From positions 1,551,958-1,615,957 of the forward strand of contig NZ_JAKVOI010000001.1 of assembly GCF_022482905.1 (NCBI RefSeq): a stretch of 64,000 bases of DNA. The letters are read 5' to 3'. The number at the start of each line of letters is the position of its first letter. Positions within the stretch are counted from its first letter, which is position 1. A program made the position numbers and the translations under genes. Source of the DNA: Clostridium sp. (GTDB taxonomy: Bacteria; Bacillota; Clostridia; Clostridiales; Clostridiaceae). Below are positions 1 through 9,859 of this stretch, piece after piece. Under the pieces are notes generated by a model. It did no database searches. It was not told the origin of the DNA and saw nothing but the letters and a program-made list of their open reading frames with translations.

Positions 1-1126
1 TATTTACAAGTACATGGGTAATTGCTCCAACTATCTTTCCATTCTGTATTATAGGACTCCCACTCATTCCCTGAACTATTCCGCCAGTTTTTTCCAAAAG
101 TTTCTTGTCTACAACTTTTACAATCATGCTTTTTGCTCCCGGCGAATCCTGGGCAAGTAACTTCTGAATCTCAATATCATATTCTTTTACGCCTTCTTTA
201 TCTACAGTTGTAAGAATTTTTGCAGGTCCTTCCTTTATTTCATTTCTAAGCCCTATTTTCATAGGTTTCAACTCGTTATCCACAAATTTTCCATTTGTTT
301 TGCCGAATATGCCGCACTGGGTATTCTTGTATATATTTCCTAATATGCAATTCTCGTTTATAAATATACCCTTTAACTCCCCGGGATTTCCCTTGGCACC
401 TTTCTTTACAGATACAATAGAAGAAGAAATTATTTCTCCAGAATTCACACTCAACATAGTGCCAGTATCAATATCCGTTATAGGATGCCCTAGCGCCCCA
501 AACATCCCTCTTTCTTTATCATAAAATGTCAACGTACCTATTCCTGCAGTTGAATCCCTTATCCACAATCCTATTTTGTAGTTGTCGTCTTCAGAGCTTC
601 TTGCCGGTTTTATAATTTTTTCTATGTCTTTTCCTTTATGACATATCAGTATTTTAATATCTTTTCCTTCACTTCTATTTATTTCTTCTCTTGTCTGTTC
701 AGAAGTCTTAATACCTTTCCCATTTATCTTTAATATGCTGTCTCCTATCTCTATTCCAGATACCGCTGCAGGGCTTGTTATTTTGCCTTTGCTTGTAGTA
801 ACATCAGACAGTGCCACAACTAATACTCCCTTTGTATTTAATTTTACACCTATAGGCTGCCCTCCAGGATAGACAATCATATTGCTTCTAACTGGTTTCA
901 TTGTTACAGTACCCACAGGTACAACTCCCAGAAGATTTATACTAGCATTTTCAGCTTTTTTCTTACTGCTATTATCTACTTTCAAAAAAATATTCTGTTT
1001 TATATTCTGATTTTCTCTGAAAAATATAGTTGTTGGTATATTTTTCAATTCATAGCATGTAAATAGCATAATAAGCAAGATAAAAATAGAAATATAGTAC
1101 AGCACTTTTTTCAAATGTTCCTTCAT
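1..1126 (-). CDS. spoIVB: SpoIVB, sporulation signalling serine protease (C-terminus cut by window edge)
   Basis: SpoIVB is the forespore-secreted S55-family protease that triggers processing of pro-sigma-K in the mother cell. The gene reads in frame from ATG at 1126 to the window edge without a stop, giving 375 codons. Residues about 8-25 form an N-terminal membrane anchor, followed by a PDZ domain (around 'SGIEIGDSILKING') and then the protease domain ending in Gly-Met-Ser-Gly-Ser-Pro-Ile (bases 50-70), the motif that carries the catalytic serine in this family. AGGAGG lies 8-9 bases before the start. It is last in the recN string; spo0A normally follows it in clostridia and would lie off the left edge. 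Function is by family knowledge; identity is secure. Confidence 0.95.
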   Translation of the reverse strand, partial: MKEHLKKVLYYISIFILLIMLFTCYELKNIPTTIFFRENQNIKQNIFLKVDNSSKKKAENASINLLGVVPVGTVTMKPVRSNMIVYPGGQPIGVKLNTKGVLVVALSDVTTSKGKITSPAAVSGIEIGDSILKINGKGIKTSEQTREEINRSEGKDIKILICHKGKDIEKIIKPARSSEDDNYKIGLWIRDSTAGIGTLTFYDKERGMFGALGHPITDIDTGTMLSVNSGEIISSSIVSVKKGAKGNPGELKGIFINENCILGNIYKNTQCGIFGKTNGKFVDNELKPMKIGLRNEIKEGPAKILTTVDKEGVKEYDIEIQKLLAQDSPGAKSMIVKVVDKKLLEKTGGIVQGMSGSPIIQNGKIVGAITHVLVN

Positions 1127-1166
1127 GCTTTACTGCCTCCTGTCTGCATTACTTTTTTTCTACGTT

Positions 1167-1196
1167 TAAGTTGCCCTTTTAAATATTTTATTATGC
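1167..1196 (-). promoter_or_regulatory. candidate sigma-G/sigma-F-type promoter for spoIVB
   Basis: On the minus strand GCATA (1192-1196) is followed after 18 bases by CAACTTA (1167-1173). This fits the forespore consensus GHATR-N17/18-CATNHTA perfectly at -35 and at 6 of 7 positions at -10. It lies about 40 bases upstream of the spoIVB start. B. subtilis spoIVB is read by sigma-F and sigma-G, so the location fits. It is a motif match only, in A+T-rich DNA. Confidence 0.4.
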
Positions 1197-1238
1197 TATT
1201 ATAAACTTTCATTTTAAGTAAATGTATTGCTTTTTAGT

Positions 1239-2939
1239 CTAAATTTTTTTACTGTTTTTCTTTGCCTTTGCAATATTTATAAGCTCTCTTGCATGTGCCA
1301 GAGTAATAGCAGTAACTTTTGAACTTCCAACCATTCTTGCAATTTCATATTCTTTTCCTTTTAGATTTAATTTTTTGACTTTTGTGTAGGTTTTATGATC
1401 ATGCACTTCTTTTTCAACTACATAATTTGTATCCGACATAGCTGCTATCTGGGGTAGATGTGTAACACACAGCACTTGATGTTTTGTTGATATTTCATAC
1501 ATTTTTTCTGCTACGCATTCTGCTATTCTTCCACTTATCCCCGTATCTATTTCGTCAAATATTACAGACGGTATGCTGTCTTTATCCACAAATACCGTTT
1601 TTAATGCAAGCATTATTCTGGACAATTCTCCTCCCGACACAATTTTTTCAAGAGGACGCAGAGGCTCTCCAGGATTTGTAGATATATAAAATTGGACTAA
1701 ATCCATGCCTTTATCTGTAAATTTATCTTTAAGATCAACCTTTATCTTGAATACACTTTTTCCCATTCCTATAAAATCCAGTTCATCTTTTACATTTTTT
1801 TCTAATTTTTCTGCTATATCACATCTCTTTTCATGCATTTCAATAGATTCCAATTTTAACTTTTTTTCAATTTTCTGCCTTTCTTTTTCAAGGTTTTTTA
1901 CTATATTCTCACTGTCTATAATTTCATTATATTGTATAAGTATTTTATCTCTGTATTCAAGTATATCCTTTATAGTACTTCCATATTTTTTCTTATATCC
2001 GTTTATTTCATATATTCTATTGTTTATATACTCCAGTTCACCCTTATCATAAGTTATATTGTCAATTAAATTTCTTATTTCATCTACAGATTCTTCAATA
2101 TTATAATAAGCATCTTGAATCAATTTATGTATATTTTTTATATCGGAAGACATACCTTCTACAGAGCTTATATCCTTTACTATATTTCCCAGCTCATCAT
2201 ATATAGACTTTCTATTGTCAAAACCGCTGTAAAGACTTTCATAGCATGTGCTAAGAATACTGCTTATCTTTTCAGAATGAGACAGCACCTCAAATTTCTT
2301 GTTCAGTTCGGATTCTTCCTCTTCGCTTAAATTTGAAGAGTTTATTTCATCTATCTGATATTTTAAAAAGTCCGCTATTTTTTTTCTCTCACCGTTTTCA
2401 CCGGATAATTCATCTATTTTTTTCTTGATTTTGTTTAATTTTTCATAATCCAGCGTATAATCTTCAAGTAACTTTTTAATTGCAATATCACCATAATTGT
2501 CTACATAATTTATATGATTGTCGGCAAGCAACAAATTTTGATTCTGATGTTGACCATGTATATCAAGCATAGTAGAAGTTACTTCCTTTAAATCTGCAAG
2601 GAGGATTGATTTTCCATTTATTTTTGCAATACTCCTTCCTGATTGAAAAGTCTCTCTACTGATTATCACCATATTTTCCTCAAAATCTAGTTCTTTTAAA
2701 TTTAAAATTTGACATGTTTTGGAATTTCCAATAGTAAATACAGCTTCAACAAAAGTTTTCTTTTCCCCTGTCCTTATAAGTTCTTTGTTGAACTTGCTGC
2801 CGATTATGTAATTTATTGCATCAATAAGTATGGATTTACCTGCACCGGTTTCACCTGAAAGTACATTAAACCCTGAACTAAAAGAAATTGTCAAATTTTC
2901 TATAAGTGCAAAATTTTTTATATTCAATTGAAGAAGCAT
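1239..2939 (-). CDS. recN: DNA repair protein RecN
   Basis: RecN is an SMC-like ATPase acting on double-strand breaks. The 566-residue protein has the usual family length. Walker A (GETGAGKS) is near residue 30, two long coiled-coil arms occupy the middle, and the C-terminal lobe carries the ABC signature (SGGELSR) and Walker B (IFDEIDTGISGR). The Q-loop/hinge region includes 'DIHGQHQNQNLL', typical of RecN. An AGGAGG site precedes the ATG. It lies 11 bases downstream of argR, the standard argR-recN pairing of Firmicutes, and is probably co-transcribed from the nusB promoter. Confidence 0.97.
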   Translation of the reverse strand: MLLQLNIKNFALIENLTISFSSGFNVLSGETGAGKSILIDAINYIIGSKFNKELIRTGEKKTFVEAVFTIGNSKTCQILNLKELDFEENMVIISRETFQSGRSIAKINGKSILLADLKEVTSTMLDIHGQHQNQNLLLADNHINYVDNYGDIAIKKLLEDYTLDYEKLNKIKKKIDELSGENGERKKIADFLKYQIDEINSSNLSEEEESELNKKFEVLSHSEKISSILSTCYESLYSGFDNRKSIYDELGNIVKDISSVEGMSSDIKNIHKLIQDAYYNIEESVDEIRNLIDNITYDKGELEYINNRIYEINGYKKKYGSTIKDILEYRDKILIQYNEIIDSENIVKNLEKERQKIEKKLKLESIEMHEKRCDIAEKLEKNVKDELDFIGMGKSVFKIKVDLKDKFTDKGMDLVQFYISTNPGEPLRPLEKIVSGGELSRIMLALKTVFVDKDSIPSVIFDEIDTGISGRIAECVAEKMYEISTKHQVLCVTHLPQIAAMSDTNYVVEKEVHDHKTYTKVKKLNLKGKEYEIARMVGSSKVTAITLAHARELINIAKAKKNSKKI

Positions 2940-2950
2940 AACAACGCCTC

Positions 2951-3403
2951 CTATTTTGAAATCATTTTTTTCATTTTTTGAGTTATGTCATGTGCCTTTT
3001 CCCTGTTCCTCGCCAATACAAATATTGTATTGTCACCTGCTATAGTTCCTGCAATACCTGAAAAATCCAGTGAATCTATAGCCTCTGCAGCCGCAGGTGC
3101 AGAACCTGAAATAGTTTTTATTATGACAAAATTATCTATATTTTCAACTCCTATAACCGTCTGTGAAAATATAGATGCCAGCTTATCCGGCAAAAATTTA
3201 CCTGTATGGTTTATGACAGCATATTTGTATTTTCCCGAATCCGACAGTACTTTTATAAGCTTCAATTCCTTTATGTCCCTTGATACGGTAGCTTGAGTTA
3301 CATTCATACCGCTTTTTCTGAGTTCTTCAGCCAATTCCTCCTGGGTTTCTATATCCCTTGAATTGATAATTTCAAGAATTTTCGTGTGTCTTGTCACTTT
3401 CAT
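2951..3403 (-). CDS. argR: Arginine repressor ArgR/AhrC
   Basis: This is an arginine-dependent transcription regulator of arginine synthesis and catabolism genes. An N-terminal winged helix (VTRHTKILEIINSRDIETQE, followed by a recognition segment with 'NVTQATVSRDIKEL') precedes a C-terminal hexamerisation and arginine-binding domain with the signature GTIAGDNTIFVLAR. I use the ATG at 3403 because AAGGTGA lies 6 bases before it; this gives 150 residues, the family norm. A longer reading to 3433 has no ribosome site. The start overlaps the end of the NAD kinase gene by 32 bases, implying translational coupling. Confidence 0.96.
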   Translation of the reverse strand: MKVTRHTKILEIINSRDIETQEELAEELRKSGMNVTQATVSRDIKELKLIKVLSDSGKYKYAVINHTGKFLPDKLASIFSQTVIGVENIDNFVIIKTISGSAPAAAEAIDSLDFSGIAGTIAGDNTIFVLARNREKAHDITQKMKKMISK

Positions 3404-4253
3404 ATATATCACCTTCACATTCCTTTGCACCAAAAGTAATTTTATCCCTCAAAGTTTTAAAAAAAGAACTATTGCTGAATTTGATTAATTTTCTCTTGTA
3501 TATGGATTTACTTATATTTATAGTTATAGGTCCCTTTATATCAATCCATTCCTGACCATCTACCGATATAAATGCGCTTTCATTATTTCTTCTCATCTTT
3601 ATTGTTATATGGCTGTTATTATTGAGTACAATAGTTCTAGCCGTGAGAAACTGGGAATACATAGGTGTTATACAAAAGGCATCCAGTGATGAATGTATTA
3701 TAGGACCACCTGCAGATAAATTATATGCAGTCGATCCTGTAGAAGTACATATAATAATTCCGTCTCCACTGAACACATTGTAGAATTCATTGTCTATGAA
3801 TATATCATATTTTTCAATTCTATTCCTGATTCCCTTGTAAAGTATTACATCATTCAATCCATGAAAATTTTTCATTCCATGTCCATTATCAAAGCTGCAT
3901 TGAATCATGGTTCTGTCTTCAATAGTATAATTTCCTTCGAACAAATTTATAAGAGCCGGTCTTATGCTGTTTATTTCCACCTGTGCCAGAAATCCGAGGT
4001 GCCCTATATTTACACCAAGTATGGGAGTTTCTGATTCAGGAAGATTTCCTGAAGTATTGAGTATAGTTCCATCTCCTCCAAGGACTATTACAACGTCTAA
4101 TTTTCTACTCTCTTCAGTATCCAATCCAATACAGTCCCTATATACTTTTATATTTATATCTTTATTTATACTATATATAGTTTTTACGATAAAATCCAAC
4201 ATTTTATTTTCGGGGTCCTTGGTAGTGTTTACATTTATTCCAATATTTTTCAT
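3372..4253 (-). CDS. nadK: NAD kinase
   Basis: NAD kinase phosphorylates NAD to NADP using ATP or polyphosphate. The 293-residue protein has the family motifs GGDGTIL near residue 59 and the NE/D-like substrate loop 'GDGIIICTSTGSTAYNLSAG', whose Thr-Gly-Ser-Thr-Ala-Tyr core is diagnostic. Its ATG overlaps the tlyA stop as ATGA, and its tail overlaps argR. The position between tlyA and argR is the conserved clostridial arrangement. A GGAG site within the end of tlyA supports the start. Confidence 0.97.
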   Translation of the reverse strand: MKNIGINVNTTKDPENKMLDFIVKTIYSINKDINIKVYRDCIGLDTEESRKLDVVIVLGGDGTILNTSGNLPESETPILGVNIGHLGFLAQVEINSIRPALINLFEGNYTIEDRTMIQCSFDNGHGMKNFHGLNDVILYKGIRNRIEKYDIFIDNEFYNVFSGDGIIICTSTGSTAYNLSAGGPIIHSSLDAFCITPMYSQFLTARTIVLNNNSHITIKMRRNNESAFISVDGQEWIDIKGPITINISKSIYKRKLIKFSNSSFFKTLRDKITFGAKECEGDIYESDKTHENS

Positions 4254-5074
4254 GACTTTTCTCCATTTAGTTCCCTATGTGCCATACTGACTTCCTTGAA
4301 AATATAGTCTTCCTTAAAAGACTCATTAAAATTTTCATCTCCGGTGAAATAAATCAAATATTCTATGTTGCCTTCCGGACCCTTAATTGGAGAATAACCG
4401 AGCTCTATTATTTTAAGTCCGGCCTTATGTATGAATTCCGCAACCTTTTTTATAACCTCCATATGTGTTGACTCATCTCTAACTACACCTTTCTTGCCTA
4501 CTTTATCTCTTCCCGCCTCAAACTGTGGTTTTATAAGTGCCATTATGCTTCCATTTTTTTTTAATAAATTTAAAACAGCAGGGATAACTTTTTCGAGAGA
4601 TATAAATGATACATCTATACTTGCAAAATCTATATACTCACCTATATCTTCAAATTTCACATATCTTATATTTGTCCTTTCCATGCAAACCACTCTTTTA
4701 TCCGTTCTGAGCTTCCATGCAAATTGTCCGTAACCAACATCCACCGAATACACTTTACTTGCTCCATGCTGCAGCATACAGTCGGTAAACCCTCCTGTTG
4801 ATGCTCCTACATCCATACAGACTTTATTTTCCAGATCTATATTGAAATTATTGACGGCTTTCTGTAGTTTTAATCCTCCTCTGCTCACAAAGGGGAATTT
4901 ATTTCCCTTGAATTCAATTCTGGAATTAATTTTAATTTTTTGTCCGCATTTGTCTATCCTGCTTCCATCTACAAATATTTCTCCTGCCATTATACTTGCC
5001 TGTGCTCTATGTCTTGATTCAAATATTCCCCTGTTCACTAAAATGACATCCAGCCTTTCCCTGCTATCTGACAT
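4250..5074 (-). CDS. tlyA: TlyA-family rRNA 2'-O-methyltransferase
   Basis: The protein has an N-terminal S4 RNA-binding domain (from '[19 protein letters not shown]') and an FtsJ-like SAM-dependent methyltransferase domain with motif [13 protein letters not shown] and the catalytic-lysine region '[10 protein letters not shown]'. Homologues 2'-O-methylate 16S and 23S rRNA; the old name hemolysin A comes from mycobacterial and Brachyspira work. The ATG at 5074 is chosen because AAGGAG precedes it at good spacing, giving 274 residues; an upstream ATG at 5089 lacks a site. The start overlaps the dxs end by 11 bases. Confidence 0.94.
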   Translation of the reverse strand: MSDSRERLDVILVNRGIFESRHRAQASIMAGEIFVDGSRIDKCGQKIKINSRIEFKGNKFPFVSRGGLKLQKAVNNFNIDLENKVCMDVGASTGGFTDCMLQHGASKVYSVDVGYGQFAWKLRTDKRVVCMERTNIRYVKFEDIGEYIDFASIDVSFISLEKVIPAVLNLLKKNGSIMALIKPQFEAGRDKVGKKGVVRDESTHMEVIKKVAEFIHKAGLKIIELGYSPIKGPEGNIEYLIYFTGDENFNESFKEDYIFKEVSMAHRELNGEKS

Positions 5075-6944
5075 AATTAACTCCTTCATTTACAAATTTT
5101 AATATATTGTTTTTTATTCCTTCGGCATCAAGTTCGTGCAGTTTATATATCAATTCCGGTTTGCCCTGTGGAACAAATTCGTCATTAAATCCCAGATTCA
5201 GAACTCTTATCTTATTGTCCAGTGTATTTACGTATTCAAGTATATATGAGCCCATTCCTCCCCTTAATATGTTATCTTCCACGGTTACAATATCAATATT
5301 TTTATTCACAAGTTCACAAATCATCGATTTATCTATAGGTTTTGCAAAACAGGCATTTATTAAAATTACATCAATACCTTCCTTTAAAAGTTCTCTTCTG
5401 GCAAGCACGGCATATTGAAGCATTTTTCCTTCTGCAATTACTGCAATGCGGCCATTTCCCTCTATTCTCTCCCATTTTCCCATTTCAAAATTTTTACTGG
5501 GCTTGAGGGAGATTACATCTCCGCCTCTTGGATATCTTATCGCAACAGTGCTATTCTGCTTCAATGCAAATTCAAGTATGTTGTACATCTCTTCAGTACA
5601 CTTTGGACACATAACTGTCATATGTGGTATATGGGTAAGATAGGAAAGATCAAATATTCCCTGATGCGTTTCTCCATCCGCACCTACAATTCCAGCCCTG
5701 TCAACGGCAAATACAACCGGAAGTTTCTGTATACAGACATCATGGACAATCTGATCATATGCCCTTTGAAGGAAAGTTGAATATACTGCAAATACAGGCC
5801 GCATCCCCGCCTTTGCCATTCCTGCAGCCAGAGTAACACCGTGCTGTTCCGCTATCCCAACATCAAAAAACCTTTTGGGAAATTTCTGGGAAAATTTTTT
5901 CAATCCTGTACTATCCCTCATGGCTGCAGTTATGGCTGCTATATTCCCATTCTGTTCAGCCAGTTCAACCAATTTGTTTCCAAAGGCTTGGGAATATGTT
6001 TCTGCAGAAGATACTGCTATCTCGCCGTTTACACAATTAAACGGGCCTATTCCATGAAATTTGCCTGGATTGTTTTCTGCAAATTTATATCCTTTCCCCT
6101 TCTTAGTAATTACATGTATCACTACAGGTCCATCCATCTTTTTTGCCAGAGTGAGTACTTTCGTAAGTTCCTCTATATCACATCCATCTATAGGGCCAAG
6201 ATATTTAAGTCCTATATCCTCGAAAAACATCCCGGGAACTACCATCTGTTTTACTCCATTTTTAAGTTTTTCCAGATACTTCGCCATTCCTTTCCCTATA
6301 TTGGGGATTCTCTTCAACAGGGTTTCCACATCTTGTTTGAACTTATTATACTTGGGGTCGATTCTCAATTTGTTCAAATACTTCGACACCCCACCTACAT
6401 TCTTGCCTATTGACATCTGATTGTCATTCAATATAATAATAAGCTTTGTCTTCCTGTATCCCACATCATTCAATGCTTCCAGTGCCATTCCACCAGTAAG
6501 TGCACCATCTCCTATTACTGCTATTACATTGTAATTTTTATTTTGGACATCACGTGCTCTTGCCATTCCAAGTGCTGCAGATATGGATGTACTGCTGTGG
6601 CCTGTTTGAAAAAAGTCATACTTGCTTTCACTGCATTTCGGGAAGCCGCTCATTCCTCCAAACTTCCTCAGGCTGTCAAAGCCACTTTTCCTTCCTGTCA
6701 GCATCTTATACACATAGGATTGATGTCCTACATCCCATATAATCTTATCCCTGTTAAAATCAAACACATCCAATATACACATGGTGAGTTCCACAACTCC
6801 CAAATTTGACGCCAGATGCCCGCCTGTTTTGGAAACCTTGTCTATTAGAAATTTTCTTATCTCACGTGCCAGCTGAATTTTTTCATTGAACGTCATCTTT
6901 TTAATATCGTTTATATCATTATAATTATCAAGTAGATTGCACAT
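5064..6944 (-). CDS. dxs: 1-deoxy-D-xylulose-5-phosphate synthase
   Basis: This is the first enzyme of the MEP isoprenoid pathway; it condenses pyruvate with glyceraldehyde-3-phosphate using thiamine diphosphate. The 626-residue transketolase-like protein shows GHQSY, the ThDP-binding [15 protein letters not shown]...NDN segment, the catalytic glutamate motif [15 protein letters not shown] and the central pyrimidine-binding domain ('[15 protein letters not shown]'), then a C-terminal transketolase domain. It sits directly downstream of ispA, so the genes making and elongating prenyl diphosphates are coupled. GGAGA precedes the ATG. Confidence 0.98.
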   Translation of the reverse strand: MCNLLDNYNDINDIKKMTFNEKIQLAREIRKFLIDKVSKTGGHLASNLGVVELTMCILDVFDFNRDKIIWDVGHQSYVYKMLTGRKSGFDSLRKFGGMSGFPKCSESKYDFFQTGHSSTSISAALGMARARDVQNKNYNVIAVIGDGALTGGMALEALNDVGYRKTKLIIILNDNQMSIGKNVGGVSKYLNKLRIDPKYNKFKQDVETLLKRIPNIGKGMAKYLEKLKNGVKQMVVPGMFFEDIGLKYLGPIDGCDIEELTKVLTLAKKMDGPVVIHVITKKGKGYKFAENNPGKFHGIGPFNCVNGEIAVSSAETYSQAFGNKLVELAEQNGNIAAITAAMRDSTGLKKFSQKFPKRFFDVGIAEQHGVTLAAGMAKAGMRPVFAVYSTFLQRAYDQIVHDVCIQKLPVVFAVDRAGIVGADGETHQGIFDLSYLTHIPHMTVMCPKCTEEMYNILEFALKQNSTVAIRYPRGGDVISLKPSKNFEMGKWERIEGNGRIAVIAEGKMLQYAVLARRELLKEGIDVILINACFAKPIDKSMICELVNKNIDIVTVEDNILRGGMGSYILEYVNTLDNKIRVLNLGFNDEFVPQGKPELIYKLHELDAEGIKNNILKFVNEGVNYVR

Positions 6945-6961
6945 ACCTTTTTATCTCCATT

Positions 6962-7852
6962 CTACTTATCTCTATTTAACAGTAGTAAAGTAATTTTTTC
7001 CAGATTCTCAGTATTTCTTTTGATTTTGTTGAGCACATTTATACATTCACTCGTAATTGAATTGCACATTTCAATACATTTATTTAATCCGTAGGTAGTG
7101 ATAAAATTTGTCTTTTTATTATCTACATCACTTTTTACTTTCTTGCCCAGCTTTTTTGTATCTCCGGTTATATCCAATATATCATCCCTTATTTGAAATG
7201 CCAGGCCCAATTTTTTACCATAATAGTCCAGTTTTTCCACTTCACTTTCACTTGCACCTGCATATACTGCTGCCGATATGATGGATGCTTTTATAAGTGC
7301 CCCTGTTTTCTTGCTGTGCATATAATAAAGCTGATCTATGGGTATTTTTGTATTCTCGCTCAGTATATCCACTGTCTGCCCTCCAACCATACCCTCTATC
7401 CCCGCACTCTGTGCAATCATATAGCATGCCCTTATCCTGTTCCTGTCATTGTTTTTCAGGCAATGGCCGAACATGAGATTCATGCCTTCATTCAGAAGTC
7501 CATCTCCTGCAAGCACTGCTATGGCCTCTCCAAACATTTTATGGTTTGTAGGCTTCCCCCGTCTCAAATCATCATCATCCATGGCGGGAAGGTCATCATG
7601 AATAAGTGAATAGGTGTGAATCATTTCTATGGCGGCTGCAATTTCCATAACACTTCTGTAATCCTGTTTGTACATCATGTAAGTCAAGAAAAACAATATG
7701 GGCCTTACTCTTTTTCCGCCGGCATCAAGACTGTACTGCATCGCTTCATAAATTTTTCTGTTGTAGGTTCCTTTTCCCTCCATATAGCTGTGAAGGTAGA
7801 CATCTATTTCCTCCTTCAATTCTGAAATTATATCCTTGCATTCCGTTGCCAT
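6962..7852 (-). CDS. ispA: Polyprenyl (farnesyl/geranylgeranyl) diphosphate synthase
   Basis: This is a trans-isoprenyl diphosphate synthase of 296 residues. It shows GGKRVRP, the first aspartate-rich motif DDLPAMDDDD followed by RRGKPT, and the second aspartate-rich motif QIRDDILDITGD. These are all hallmarks of the IspA class, which supplies C15 or C20 chains for undecaprenyl phosphate and quinone-like products. Product chain length cannot be told reliably from the sequence. It lies between xseB and dxs, as in most clostridia; GGGGAAA precedes the ATG. Confidence 0.96.
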   Translation of the reverse strand: MATECKDIISELKEEIDVYLHSYMEGKGTYNRKIYEAMQYSLDAGGKRVRPILFFLTYMMYKQDYRSVMEIAAAIEMIHTYSLIHDDLPAMDDDDLRRGKPTNHKMFGEAIAVLAGDGLLNEGMNLMFGHCLKNNDRNRIRACYMIAQSAGIEGMVGGQTVDILSENTKIPIDQLYYMHSKKTGALIKASIISAAVYAGASESEVEKLDYYGKKLGLAFQIRDDILDITGDTKKLGKKVKSDVDNKKTNFITTYGLNKCIEMCNSITSECINVLNKIKRNTENLEKITLLLLNRDK

Positions 7853-7876
7853 AATTATTTCCCCATTTCCATATAA

Positions 7877-8101
7877 TTAGTTTTGTTCTTTCATATCAAA
7901 ATTTTTTTCCCCTTCTTCCGTCAAAATATTTATTTTTCCCTCTGCATCCCTTAGTACTTTATACATTTTACTGCAGAGTTTCATTCCCTCTTCATATTTT
8001 TTCATGCTATCATCTATGGACAAATTATCTCCATCCATTTTATTTACTATATCCTCCAACTTTGCCATCATATCCTCATAACTCTCAATTTTTCTAGGCA
8101 T
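7877..8101 (-). CDS. xseB: Exodeoxyribonuclease VII small subunit
   Basis: This 74-residue acidic helical protein has the family pattern ('YEDMMAKLEDIVNKMD', then 'LSIDDSMKKYEEGMKLC'). XseB subunits bind several to one XseA and regulate the single-strand nuclease. It is directly downstream of xseA with a GGGAGGT site before the ATG. Length and neighbour make the assignment firm. Confidence 0.95.
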   Translation of the reverse strand: MPRKIESYEDMMAKLEDIVNKMDGDNLSIDDSMKKYEEGMKLCSKMYKVLRDAEGKINILTEEGEKNFDMKEQN

Positions 8102-8117
8102 CTACACTACCTCCCAA

Positions 8118-9320
8118 TCAACTATTGCCCCTGGAAAGATGGAATTCGGCACTTCCATCCTTCATGGTAACTTTTACTTTATCCGTTTTATCCAGCTTAT
8201 CTATGGAACTTACAATATTCCCATCCACATCCTGTATTATTGAATAACCTCTGTCCAATATGTTGAGCGGATTTCTGGATTTCAGTAATTCTTTCAGCTT
8301 ACTAAGTTTTTCTCTATCTGCAGCCAGTTGTGTTTTTATTTTCATATTCAACATATCCCTCAATCTGTCTATGTTTACATATTGATTGGCAACATGCACA
8401 AGAGGGCTGTTTGAGTTCAGTCTTTTTTTCGTATAAAGAAGTTTTTCTCTTTTGCTTTTCAGTAGGGATACTATATTCCGGTTCAATGAAGTTTTATAGT
8501 ATTCAATCCGCTGAGCTGCAGAATTGAGATCAAAAACTGCAATTTCAGCCGCCGCCGACGGAGTCGGTGCCCTCTTATCTGCTGCAAAATCAGCTATGGT
8601 ATAATCTATTTCATGTCCTACTCCTGTTATTATAGGCTTGTCAGAATTATATATTGCTTCCGCAACTTTTTCATCATTGAAGCACCACAAATCCTCTATG
8701 GAGCCACCTCCCCGCGCCAGAATTATAACATCAATATCTTCTATATCGTTTAAAGCTCCTATTCCTTCCACTATATTGTCCGATGCATTTACTCCCTGCA
8801 CCAGTGAAGGATAGATAATAAGCTCCACACATCTGTTTCTTCTTCTTGCTACATTTATTATATCACGAAGTGCAGCTCCTGTAGGGGAAGTAACTATACC
8901 TATTTTAAAACAATAGGCCGGTATGGTCTTTTTGTGTTCTTCATCAAACAGTCCTTTTGCACTGAGTGCTTTCTTTAATTTTTCAAAAGCTATATAGAGT
9001 TCCCCAACCCCTTCAATTTTCATTTCACTGCAGTACAATTGATATTGACCTTCCTTTTCATAAACGGATATTCTTCCCTTTATTATTATTCTCATACCGT
9101 TTTCCGGAACAAACTTCAGATTTTTAGCTGAATTCCTGAACATTATACAGTTTATTTTACTGAACTCATCTTTCAAAGAAAAATATATGTGACCACTGCT
9201 GTGAAATTTTATATTTGAAATTTCACCCTTTACAGAGGAATTTTGAAGTATGAAGTCATTATCAAAATTTCTCTTTATGTACCCGTTAATATCCGATACT
9301 GTCAATACCTTTATATACAT
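8118..9320 (-). CDS. xseA: Exodeoxyribonuclease VII large subunit
   Basis: This is the catalytic subunit of the single-strand-specific exonuclease VII, which degrades ssDNA in both directions to oligonucleotides. The 400-residue protein has an N-terminal OB-fold (LTVSDINGYIKRNFD, then 'VKGEISNIKFHSSGHIYFSL'), the catalytic domain with 'GIVTSPTGAALRDI', 'ILARGGGSIEDLW' and 'GHEIDYTIADFAADKRAPTPS', and a coiled-coil C-terminal half for XseB docking. It starts 33 bases after nusB with a GGGAG site close to the ATG. Confidence 0.97.
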   Translation of the reverse strand: MYIKVLTVSDINGYIKRNFDNDFILQNSSVKGEISNIKFHSSGHIYFSLKDEFSKINCIMFRNSAKNLKFVPENGMRIIIKGRISVYEKEGQYQLYCSEMKIEGVGELYIAFEKLKKALSAKGLFDEEHKKTIPAYCFKIGIVTSPTGAALRDIINVARRRNRCVELIIYPSLVQGVNASDNIVEGIGALNDIEDIDVIILARGGGSIEDLWCFNDEKVAEAIYNSDKPIITGVGHEIDYTIADFAADKRAPTPSAAAEIAVFDLNSAAQRIEYYKTSLNRNIVSLLKSKREKLLYTKKRLNSNSPLVHVANQYVNIDRLRDMLNMKIKTQLAADREKLSKLKELLKSRNPLNILDRGYSIIQDVDGNIVSSIDKLDKTDKVKVTMKDGSAEFHLSRGNS

Positions 9321-9353
9321 ATACTCCCATCATCCTTTATATAAAGACTGTCA

Positions 9354-9767
9354 TTAATCTATATCTTTAATCATGCTCCCAAGTACTCCATTTATAAAAA
9401 CTGCCGATTTATCCTCACCATATGTTTTGGCAAGTTCAACCGCTTCATTTATTGATACATTTTTCGGTATATCCTCTTCATGGAGAAATTCGTAAGTGCA
9501 TATTCTCAGAATTGTTATATCAATTCTGGAAAGTCTGTTCAACTTCCACTTTTTCAAATATACCTGTATCTTCTCATCAATCTCGTCCCTGTTGTCCTGC
9601 ACTCCCTTTATAATTCCTACTATATATGCCATATCTGCATCTTTTAAATCCAGATTCACATTCTCCTTGTTTTCAAGTTCCTCTATGATTTCATTTAAAT
9701 CTTCTTTATTTATAGTCATTTGAAACAGCAGCTTCATTGCTATTTCCCTAGATTTCTTTCTATTCAT
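9354..9767 (-). CDS. nusB: Transcription antitermination factor NusB
   Basis: NusB binds boxA RNA with S10 (NusE) in rRNA antitermination. The 137-residue all-helical protein starts with the typical '[18 protein letters not shown]' and ends with '[26 protein letters not shown]'. I use the ATG at 9767, since GGAGGT lies 5-6 bases before it and itself overlaps an earlier in-frame ATG (9779) that lacks a site. It is first in the string that runs to spoIVB, behind a strong sigma-A promoter. Confidence 0.96.
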   Translation of the reverse strand: MNRKKSREIAMKLLFQMTINKEDLNEIIEELENKENVNLDLKDADMAYIVGIIKGVQDNRDEIDEKIQVYLKKWKLNRLSRIDITILRICTYEFLHEEDIPKNVSINEAVELAKTYGEDKSAVFINGVLGSMIKDID

Positions 9768-9788
9768 ATTGACCTCCATTTTAGATAT

Positions 9789-9817
9789 ATTATACTTAAA
9801 CTATTATATCAATTCAA
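9789..9817 (-). promoter_or_regulatory. sigma-A promoter of the nusB-to-spoIVB string
   Basis: On the minus strand TTGAAT (9812-9817), a 17-base spacer and TATAAT (9789-9794) form a near-consensus vegetative promoter. It lies between the terminator of the Asp23-type gene and nusB, giving a leader of about 15 bases before the nusB ribosome site. Confidence 0.8.
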
Positions 9818-9823
9818 GCACAT

Positions 9824-9849
9824 AAAAAACACCCTCTCAAACGAGGGTG
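9824..9849 (-). terminator. intrinsic terminator after the Asp23-type gene
   Basis: A 7-bp perfect stem (CACCCTC/GAGGGTG, arms 9830-9836 and 9843-9849) with a 6-base loop is followed on the minus strand by six T. It lies 10 bases past the stop of the Asp23-type gene. Confidence 0.9.
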
Positions 9850-9859
9850 CATATATTAT

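Noticed and set aside
3404-3433. Longer argR start at 3433
   Set aside because: The AAGGTGA site and the family N-terminus both point to the ATG at 3403.
1484-4733. Many plus-strand open frames opposite recN, argR, nadK and tlyA
   Set aside because: They lie wholly inside well-supported minus-strand genes, have no recognisable domains and no ribosome sites; they are codon shadows.
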